The notes under the pieces were generated by a model, which was given only the letters and a program-made list of their open reading frames with translations, was not told where the DNA came from and did no database searches. From assembly GCA_045403145.1 (NCBI GenBank), contig JAXIPA010000220.1:1-16279 (forward strand): 16,279 nt of DNA, read 5' to 3'. The position numbers and the translations under genes were made by a program. Origin of the DNA: JAJYKN01 sp045403145 (GTDB taxonomy: Bacteria; Nitrospirota; UBA9217). Shown here one piece after another: positions 7,721 to 13,564 of the stretch; position 1 is the first letter of the stretch, and every line of letters starts with the position of its first letter.

Positions 7721-8124
7721 TAGGTCGCTGTAAATCCGGGAAGTTGGGGACCTGTGAAGATGGAAAATTCAGTCTTGCAGGGCGGGCGAAGCTATGATGC
7801 CTGACTTGCAAGACGACACAAAGGAGCAAAATATTGACATTGATCATGCCCCAAATCTCATCGCGAACTAAGAAGAATAAAGTCTCCTGCTAAATATGAT
7901 CCTAAAGTTCAATATGACCGGCTCAAAATGAGCCTGCGGCAGCCTTCTTATTTCTAACTACCCTTAAACATTGTATTATTTATTTGAGGTTAGCATGGCA
8001 TTGTTCTTGCTCTATGTGGAATTGAAAAGTAATCCTGTATGAAACACAAAAGTAAGGGAAAGATAAAAAAGTGGATTTATATACCAACATTTGTTACACC
8101 GATAAAATTGAGGAGGTACGAGAT
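7721..8124. other. Intergenic region with RpoN-type promoter and leader
   Basis: No gene is supported here. A 26-codon frame from 7794 (ATG ATG CCT) has no ribosome binding site and resembles nothing known. The useful content is a small dyad GGCTC-N5-GAGCC at 7920-7934, the -24/-12 promoter at 7996-8011 and a leader of about 100 bases. Confidence 0.6.
7996..8011 (+). promoter_or_regulatory. Sigma-54 (RpoN) type -24/-12 promoter
   Basis: TGGCATTGTTCTTGCT has GG at 7997-7998 and GC at 8009-8010 with exactly 10 bases between. It shares TGGCAT and CTTGCT with the promoter at 1392-1407 in the same register. Transcription should begin near 8022, leaving about 100 bases before ATG 8125. The two promoters put both halves of the surface system under the same type of activator-dependent control. 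Confidence 0.72.
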
Positions 8125-10701
8125 ATGAGTATGTGGAATAAATATCATGATTGTAAAGGCTTATCAAAGACCGGCGGACTGCTGCTTGCGGTCTTGTTTC
8201 TCGCCGTGGTCCTGACGGCCGCACCGGCCCAGGCGCAGGTGCTGCTCCGGACAGACGTGCCGATTAGCGGCGAGATACAAAAGCTCACCGTGACTGATCG
8301 GACGGATGTATATTCCGGCGGCACAATGGTGGTGGGGGGATACACCGTAATCCTGCCTAGAAACCTTCTCATTGACCTGCCGGCCAATCGGCTGAGCCTC
8401 CAGCAGATCTTCATACAGGCGCCCGCGGGGTGCGTCGCCACTTTAGAGAGCGGTCTGGCCAAGACCGATACCTGCAACACAAGCGGCACTGGCGGCTTCG
8501 CTGCCATCAGCGCAGTCCGAACCGCGGCAGGAGATATCATCGCGGGCGACGTGTTCATCCAGAAGGGGACAGAGCTCGTAAGCGGAACGGTCACGTTTAT
8601 TAACTACAATGAAGGCTGGTTCCGGATGAACGGCGCACCGGGCAGCGCCACGACCGGCATCATGGTGCGGCTGAACGATCCCGATAGCCGCCATACCATC
8701 CAGCTAGGGGCGGGCTGTTTGCCAGGCAGCCAGAACTGCAGCCCTGACCCGCGCTTCACCCTCGACCCGGATAATTATATTACGACCTTTTCCACAGGCT
8801 ACCCGTGGTGCATACCGAGCACCGTGCAGCGCACTTTTGTCGATAACATTATCAGCCTCGGGACATCGACCGCACAGGCCAATCCCGACGGCACGGGGGA
8901 CGTGCTCTGCCCCTCTACCAACCGAACGGCAGATGCGCTCGAGACGGCGGCCGACTCCAGGCGCTTTGCGCCGCTCAGAGTCGGAGACCCCGTGACCGCG
9001 GAAGGAAACTTCGAGACTATAAACGGTGTGCGTTTCCTTTCCTCCCATACGACCCAGTTAAAGAAGTCGATGTGGACCAAGAACGAGGCGACCCAGCCGG
9101 ACTATCTCTTCCTTGAAGAGGTATTCATCAATACCCCTGGGTTCGAGAACCAGCGCATTCGGTCCCTGATCATAGGCTTTACATCGATGGGACCCACGGC
9201 TCCGGACTTCGGCCGGAGGGGCCGCACAGATGTCGACATCTGGTCGATTCACCGCGACCCGGTTAACAACGGCGATCCGCTCAATAATTTCGGCGTGCAC
9301 GAATTTCCCCTTGCCTCTGTGCTTGGATGCGACAATGTCGGGGGTCAGGGCACCTGCGGCGGTATGGGACTCATCAACGCAGGCTTGAATATTTTCAGGA
9401 TCCGGCACGATATCGATTTTCTAACGGCCAATCTCGGCATAGATGGAAAGCTTTCCCCCTGCGCTCACATCGCGGCAAATCCACGCTGGCTCGGCCTCTG
9501 CTCGCCCTCGACCCTTGAGAACAATTTTGCGATCCTGAGTCCCGCCCCGCATGAGATCATCGGGAGGACCGGGCACAAGCTTGACAGCCCTGCCGGTTCG
9601 CTGAGATCCATTGATATCAATGGATCTGAGGCGACTAATGGTGAGTACCTCTTCCCGCTCGGCCTGAATCTGGGAGGGATAGAGGGCGCGGAGTTTAACG
9701 AAATCGATCTTAACCAGATGTCAAAGCCCGTTATATTCGAAGGTATCCCCTGGAACCTCGACCGCAGGCTTAGTCCGGGCGGATGCCAGGCCAACGGCGG
9801 CGTCTGTGAAAACCTGGGCGCGAGTCCCATTGGAGATTTTCGCCTTGACCCCTTCCCGTTCACCGGGGTGGGTGACCCCGGGCTGCAGGCTGAGTTCAGT
9901 GTGGTCATCCCCGGGCTGGGGACCTTGACAGGCGGGACCCCCAAAGGCACGTTCAACGTCGCGGCTTTCAACAATACCGCCAACCCGCTTGGGCTTGCAT
10001 ACGAGCGCATCCGGTCCTTTGTCAGCGGTCCATTTGGCGGCCCGCGGCCGGGGACAGTAGCAGATAATTTCAATTTCAACGGCAACAACACTCTTGTGCC
10101 ATACCCGACAACCGCTCAAGACCCGGGCGGACAGGGGATCGGTGGTGCGATTCTCAACAGTACGCCTACGCCGACCTTTACGCTCACCGTCAGTCTCAAT
10201 CCATTGGGCTTCGCGGCCTCGGCAAGGGCGCAGAATGACAGCGCTGTCACGCGTACGGGCGTCCCGGTATCCGTTCCCGTGTTGTTCAACGATACTACCC
10301 TGGTCGGCACAATCAATGCCGCCTCGGTCACTGTCTCGCTGGCATTACATGGCACAGCGACTGCCAACGTGGACGGCACGGTCACCTACACTCCGAGCCC
10401 TGGTTTCAGCGGCGGGGACTCCTTTACCTATACGTTCTCGGAGTTGACCAGCGGCGAAGTGTCGAATCCCGCAACCGTGACCGTGTCCGTCAACCATCGT
10501 GCCACCGGCAGCTTCGTCGGCGCGGCGGTGAGCATGGATGACGCCCTGAAGGCAATACGCATTGCCGTCGGCCTTGCCACGCCCACAGCCGATGATCTGC
10601 TCAATGGGGACATTGCGCCGCTGCAGGCGCCGGACGGCGAGATCACTGCAATCGACGCGCTGCTGATCCTCAAGAAGGCGGTGGGGCTGGCGAGCTTCTA
10701 A
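8125..10701 (+). CDS. Exported protein of unknown function with cadherin-like domain and dockerin-like tail
   Basis: ATG 8125 is preferred over the upstream GTG 8071 because AGGAGG lies at 8111-8116 and a proper signal peptide follows directly, with cleavage probably at AQA|QV (residue 37). The product has 858 residues. Residues about 40-690 are not recognised. They look beta-rich, with scattered cysteines but no CxxCH, so this is not a heme protein. Residues about 700-790 resemble a cadherin-like/Big_9 domain: VPVLFND, HGTATANVDGTVTYTP, GGDSFTYTF. The last 60 or so residues are the dockerin-like module, with DDALKAIRIAVG, NGDIAP, PDGEITAIDALLILKK and the end GLASF, clearly related to the tails of both peroxidases. 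The following gene encodes a cohesin-like lipoprotein, repeating the enzyme-then-receptor layout. The catalytic or binding role cannot be stated from sequence. Confidence 0.85.
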   Translation: MSMWNKYHDCKGLSKTGGLLLAVLFLAVVLTAAPAQAQVLLRTDVPISGEIQKLTVTDRTDVYSGGTMVVGGYTVILPRNLLIDLPANRLSLQQIFIQAPAGCVATLESGLAKTDTCNTSGTGGFAAISAVRTAAGDIIAGDVFIQKGTELVSGTVTFINYNEGWFRMNGAPGSATTGIMVRLNDPDSRHTIQLGAGCLPGSQNCSPDPRFTLDPDNYITTFSTGYPWCIPSTVQRTFVDNIISLGTSTAQANPDGTGDVLCPSTNRTADALETAADSRRFAPLRVGDPVTAEGNFETINGVRFLSSHTTQLKKSMWTKNEATQPDYLFLEEVFINTPGFENQRIRSLIIGFTSMGPTAPDFGRRGRTDVDIWSIHRDPVNNGDPLNNFGVHEFPLASVLGCDNVGGQGTCGGMGLINAGLNIFRIRHDIDFLTANLGIDGKLSPCAHIAANPRWLGLCSPSTLENNFAILSPAPHEIIGRTGHKLDSPAGSLRSIDINGSEATNGEYLFPLGLNLGGIEGAEFNEIDLNQMSKPVIFEGIPWNLDRRLSPGGCQANGGVCENLGASPIGDFRLDPFPFTGVGDPGLQAEFSVVIPGLGTLTGGTPKGTFNVAAFNNTANPLGLAYERIRSFVSGPFGGPRPGTVADNFNFNGNNTLVPYPTTAQDPGGQGIGGAILNSTPTPTFTLTVSLNPLGFAASARAQNDSAVTRTGVPVSVPVLFNDTTLVGTINAASVTVSLALHGTATANVDGTVTYTPSPGFSGGDSFTYTFSELTSGEVSNPATVTVSVNHRATGSFVGAAVSMDDALKAIRIAVGLATPTADDLLNGDIAPLQAPDGEITAIDALLILKKAVGLASF

Positions 10702-10705
10702 AACC

Positions 10706-10768
10706 GATGCTGGATGCTCGATGCATTTATTCGGTATCGAGTATCCAGTATCCAGTATCCAGTATCTG
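10706..10768. repeat. Heptamer (7-bp) tandem array
   Basis: Nine successive 7-base units run in register. Three are of the form GATGCNN, then one diverged unit (TTATTCG), then five GTATCNN units, three of them identical GTATCCA. The array fills the gap between the dockerin-bearing gene and the next ribosome binding site. Its translation is the apparent N-terminal extension of the next reading frame (start at 10714), which is therefore spurious. Confidence 0.8.
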
Positions 10769-10791
10769 GCATTAATCATAAGGAGGATCTC

Positions 10792-11580
10792 ATGAATAGA
10801 ACATCTTTAGTCGGTCTCATCATATTGCTTGCAGTGTCTGTCCTGTCCGGCTGCGGCGGCGGCGATGGCGAAGCCGCTCCGACGCTGAGTATCGGCGTCA
10901 CGACCTCGAAGACCGTGGCCCTGGCGAACGGCGCCGATGCGGTGACAATCCAGGCCAACGTCACAAACGCCAACGGCACGGCAGTGCCGGACGGTACGGT
11001 CGTCGTCTTCTCGTCCCCTACCGCTACCCTGTCTGCATCTACGGCGGCAACCACGAACGGGACGGCTACCGTCAGCATGACCAGACCCCCGGTCTCAGGG
11101 GCGAACAATTCCATGGCCGTGGTCACGGCTGTGGCCGAAGGCGCTTCGGGCGCCAATGCCGTGAAATTCATCAATCAGCCGACGAGCGTCGAAGTGTCCA
11201 TTGCCGTCGATCAGGCGGTCGCAGGCCTTGCCTTGCTTCAGTTCAAGCTGAATAACACCACGGGCGCTACGTTCGATAACGCCGATCCGCAGCGCATATT
11301 CACGATCAATGACGCGTCGGGCTCGCTTGCTGCAGGGAATTTCGATGCCATCGCAAACAGCAACTCGATAGGCCTGGTCAATGCCACCGGATTCAATCTC
11401 CGCGCCAATATCCCGGTCATCAGGGCCACCTACGCAGTGGCTGCAGGCGCGGGACTGCCTACATTCAGCGTCGATGCAACAACCCCCATAATCGCCAAGG
11501 ACCCGCAGAGCGTTGCAATCGCACCTCAGTTGACGGCGGCGGATTTCGTTATTACGACTGCGTTCGACACGGAGTTATGA
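10792..11580 (+). CDS. Lipoprotein with Big_1 (invasin-type Ig) and cohesin-like domains
   Basis: Start ATG 10792 is chosen over 10714: AGGAGG lies at 10781-10786, and the signal MNRTSLVGLIILLAVSVLSGC runs into a lipobox LSGC, while the upstream extension is only translated heptamer repeat. The product has 262 residues. Residues about 28-125 form a Big_1-type domain with GTAVPDGTVVVF, TTNGTATVSM and VVTAVAEG. Residues about 130-262 form the cohesin-like domain shared with the proteins at 1-485 and 7223-7720, with VSIAVDQAVAGLALLQFKLN, GATFDN, NSNSIGL and IRATYAVAAGAGLPTFSVDA. A lipidated outer-membrane protein with an Ig spacer lifting a cohesin domain off the membrane fits a receptor for the dockerin-tailed product of the preceding gene, 90 bases upstream. 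The stop is followed by a strong terminator. Confidence 0.85.
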   Translation: MNRTSLVGLIILLAVSVLSGCGGGDGEAAPTLSIGVTTSKTVALANGADAVTIQANVTNANGTAVPDGTVVVFSSPTATLSASTAATTNGTATVSMTRPPVSGANNSMAVVTAVAEGASGANAVKFINQPTSVEVSIAVDQAVAGLALLQFKLNNTTGATFDNADPQRIFTINDASGSLAAGNFDAIANSNSIGLVNATGFNLRANIPVIRATYAVAAGAGLPTFSVDATTPIIAKDPQSVAIAPQLTAADFVITTAFDTEL

Positions 11581-11618
11581 TGACGCGGTTTCTCCTGATA
11601 GTCAAATAGTGTACAGGG

Positions 11619-11650
11619 ACCGGGCGGATTCGCCCGGTTCTTGTTTTATT
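11619..11650 (+). terminator. Rho-independent terminator
   Basis: Perfect 8-bp stem ACCGGGCG/CGCCCGGT (11619-11626 and 11631-11638) with loop GATT, followed by the T-rich tract TCTTGTTTTATT. It closes the operon that begins at 7996. Confidence 0.85.
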
Positions 11651-11805
11651 AATGGTCTCATAATAGGACAGACATAAACTCTCTCTTGTCATCCCCGAAC
11701 GACTCTATCGGGGATATGGTTTTAACACCAGATTCCCGATAAAACCCTCGGGAATGACAGGTTTGGGTATATGGTCGGTGTTCAGATTATTTTGAGACCA
11801 TTAAT
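11649..11805. mobile_element. MITE-like element with 13-bp perfect terminal inverted repeats
   Basis: ATTAATGGTCTCA (11649-11661) and TGAGACCATTAAT (11793-11805) are exact reverse complements bounding 157 bp with no coding potential. ATTAAT is itself palindromic, so the true ends may be GGTCTCA/TGAGACC flanked by a 6-bp ATTAAT target duplication. Inside lies a paired-hairpin repeat (11688-11758). The element sits tightly between a terminator and the next promoter. Confidence 0.6.
11688..11758. repeat. Paired-hairpin repeat (GTCAT...ATGAC type)
   Basis: Hairpin ATCCCCGA/TCGGGGAT at 11691-11715 and hairpin ATTCCCGA/TCGGGAAT at 11732-11755 are framed by GTCAT (from 11688) and ATGAC (to 11758). 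It is nested inside the larger inverted-repeat element. Confidence 0.8.
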
Positions 11806-11817
11806 ATGTTAGAATAT

Positions 11818-11846
11818 TTGATCAGGGCAGATTTATGATATATAAT
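11818..11846 (+). promoter_or_regulatory. Sigma-70 type promoter (TTGATC-N17-TATAAT)
   Basis: TTGATC at 11818-11823 and a consensus TATAAT at 11841-11846 are 17 bases apart, the optimal spacing. A start near 11853 leaves a leader of about 60 bases. This gene is therefore expressed differently from the two RpoN-type operons before it. Confidence 0.7.
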
Positions 11847-11913
11847 AGTAAAGTATAGTTGCTCTTCCCGGTAGAGCGGATTCATGCATTCTCGTAACGA
11901 AAGGTTCCGACTT

Positions 11914-13179
11914 ATGAATAACAAAACGATTCTCTCCATCATCAGCTTGACACTCGCCCTCATTCTTGGCCAGGCGCAGGCGGCTTCCGCCGCTTCCACG
12001 GTTACCGTGTCATCGCCCGGCAATGGCGTTTTCGTGCTCCAGGGGACACTGGAGAATGTCGCGGCTATGGACATCACGCTCACGTACGATACCGCGTCCC
12101 TTTCCAGTCCCCGCTTGCAGAATGGGGGTCTGATCTCCGGAGCTCTGACGGCGGTCAACCTCAACGTCCCGGGATCGGTGCGCATGGCCATTATCCGCAC
12201 AACGCCCATGCAGGGCAGCGGCGTCATCGCCACGCTTACCTTCGACAGAAAGGGGAGTTCTGCCGGCAAGGTCACCGTCCAGAGCCTCCGTGTGTCCGAT
12301 CTTAACGGAAGACAGCTCTCCGCTTCCGGGCAGGGCGCCAATGCGGCTGACTCGGGCACGACGGCTTCCGGGCAATCATCTCAGGAGGAACAGCGGCAAG
12401 GCGGCTCCTCTTCCGGTTCTTCAGCGGCTTCTCAACCAGTGCCGGCGCCAGGGGCGCCGCCGATAGGCATCATTGTCGTGCCGGGGGCCGGAGGAGAAGC
12501 GAATGTCGCATCCGAGGCAACGGCAACGACGGAACAGGCCGCCGAGCCGGCAAAGGAACCGGTGGACATCGCACGAAAGACCGAGGGGGAGACCGTGCTT
12601 TCGCCGGAAGCGAAGGAAAGGAGCATCCACAAGCATAAGAGCGTCCTCGAAAGCTTCCAGGAATATACCGGACAACGGACTGCCAAAGCGTACATTTCTC
12701 TCTTTGAGCTGGACGGCGCCATCGGCTTTCATCAGGAGCCGTCAGTCGTCCTCGCGGACGGCAAGAGCGCGGTGAAGGTCGTATTCATTTCCGATCCGGG
12801 AAAGAAGGACGCGTCCGACGTGGCGGTCTCCGGGGCGAAGCTGATTTCGATGAAGCAGGACCCTGATTATACGAATACCTGGATCGCTGAGGTGAGACCG
12901 GAAAAAGACGCGTACAAGGCGGGCGTGACCGTCTCGTTGCAGAAGCTCACGATCGTATTTCCTCTTGCCGTCGCACCCGTTCGGAACATCGATCTCGACA
13001 AGTCGGGTAAGGTGACGGAAGCCGACTTCCTCCTGTTCCTGCAGAAACGGGGCACGCAAAAGGCGCCCGAGTTCGACCTGAACAACGACGGCAAACGGGA
13101 TTACCTGGACGATTATATTTTTACGGCTAATTATCTCGCCGCGGGTGGGGGAGCGAAAGCGCCGCAGGCCGGCAAATAA
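11914..13179 (+). CDS. Exported protein with cohesin-like domain and canonical dockerin (possible adaptor)
   Basis: ATG 11914 is preferred to 11884 because GAAAGG lies at 11899-11904 and a standard Sec signal peptide follows (cleavage near ASA, residue 26). The product has 421 residues. Residues about 28-135 form a cohesin-like beta domain with VFVLQGTLENVAAMDITLTYD, then GVIATLTFDR and KVTVQSLRVSD, closer to classical cohesins than the three lipoproteins. A Ser/Gly/Gln- and Pro/Ala-rich linker follows (about 140-225), then an unrecognised, possibly Ig-like domain (about 245-355). The C-terminus carries two canonical dockerin calcium loops, DLDKSGKVTEAD (360-371) and DLNNDGKRDYLD (388-399). 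There is no lipobox or membrane anchor. Having both halves of a cohesin-dockerin interaction, it could bridge or chain components. Other members of such architectures do occur as scaffold-like proteins, but the partner is unknown. Confidence 0.82.
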   Translation: MNNKTILSIISLTLALILGQAQAASAASTVTVSSPGNGVFVLQGTLENVAAMDITLTYDTASLSSPRLQNGGLISGALTAVNLNVPGSVRMAIIRTTPMQGSGVIATLTFDRKGSSAGKVTVQSLRVSDLNGRQLSASGQGANAADSGTTASGQSSQEEQRQGGSSSGSSAASQPVPAPGAPPIGIIVVPGAGGEANVASEATATTEQAAEPAKEPVDIARKTEGETVLSPEAKERSIHKHKSVLESFQEYTGQRTAKAYISLFELDGAIGFHQEPSVVLADGKSAVKVVFISDPGKKDASDVAVSGAKLISMKQDPDYTNTWIAEVRPEKDAYKAGVTVSLQKLTIVFPLAVAPVRNIDLDKSGKVTEADFLLFLQKRGTQKAPEFDLNNDGKRDYLDDYIFTANYLAAGGGAKAPQAGK

Positions 13180-13208
13180 TCCGGAAGCACATAATGGAAC
13201 CGCGGATA

Positions 13209-13250
13209 CCCCGTTAGAGATGAACATGCTCTGACGGGGTTTTTGTTTTC
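13209..13250 (+). terminator. Rho-independent terminator
   Basis: An 11-base stem, CCCCGTTAGAG (13209-13219) with CTCTGACGGGG (13229-13239), contains one G-T pair and is followed by TTTTTGTTTTC. It ends transcription of the 421-residue protein gene. Confidence 0.85.
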
Positions 13251-13357
13251 ATCTCCGGTAAAACCCCCGTGAATGACACCTTGGCGGATATTTGCAAATA
13301 TTTTCGTGATATAGTTAAATTATTGATAACTATTCGGGCAGCTTTTCTGCTTTTATC

Positions 13358-13522
13358 CGTCATTCCCGCCTGTGCCCAGCGCTTATGAGTGCGTTAGCGC
13401 GAATGCAGGGTGAATGCTTTAATCCCCGATAGATTCGTTCGGGGACGAATCCAGAGTTTCTCTCTAAGATGCTGCGAAGAGTAAAGACATTGGATTCCGG
13501 CTGGAACCATGCCGGAATGACG
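13358..13522. repeat. Composite hairpin repeat with 9-bp inverted ends
   Basis: CGTCATTCC at 13358-13366 and GGAATGACG at 13514-13522 are exact inverted ends. Between them lie a GCGCT/AGCGC stem (13379-13400), a hairpin block ATCCCCGA...TCGGGGA (about 13422-13444) and hairpin ATTCCGGC/GCCGGAAT (13494-13518). At 165 bp it is twice the length of the other copies and looks like one copy inserted in another. It ends about 40 bases before the mutase start. Confidence 0.7.
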
Positions 13523-13564
13523 GCCGAACGAAGTTGAAGGTTATGGCGGCAGCGAGGAGATCCA

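Larger units (their letters stand above)
13180..13564. other. Intergenic region upstream of the acyl-CoA mutase genes
   Basis: Apart from the terminator (13209-13250) and the composite repeat (13358-13522), this region has a 7-bp dyad ATAGTTA-N9-TAACTAT at 13311-13333 that could be an operator. Immediately after it, 13336-13351 (GGGCAGCTTTTCTGCT) has the GG-N10-GC spacing of an RpoN promoter but a weak -12 match. A promoter for the mutase operon is expected here; which sequence it is cannot be decided. Confidence 0.4.

Noticed and set aside
7834..7862. Sigma-70 promoter starting at TTGACA 7834
   Set aside because: A perfect -35 is present but no -10 element lies 16-18 bases downstream, and no gene start follows at a suitable distance.
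8071..8124. Upstream GTG start for the 858-residue protein
   Set aside because: It would place 18 residues before the signal peptide; AGGAGG at 8111-8116 points to ATG 8125.
10706..10768. CRISPR-like array
   Set aside because: Units are 7 bases with no spacers; it is a simple tandem array.
10714..10791. Upstream start for the Big_1/cohesin-like lipoprotein
   Set aside because: The 26 extra residues are translated heptamer repeat and would bury the lipoprotein signal; ATG 10792 has an ideal ribosome binding site.
1520..13179. Cellulosome or polysaccharide-degrading complex
   Set aside because: Cohesin- and dockerin-like modules are present, but no glycoside hydrolase or carbohydrate-binding module is visible; the recognisable clients are heme enzymes.
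13336..13351. Third RpoN promoter before the mutase operon
   Set aside because: GG-N10-GC spacing is present but the -24 lacks the leading T and the -12 reads CTGCT; too weak to call without expression data.
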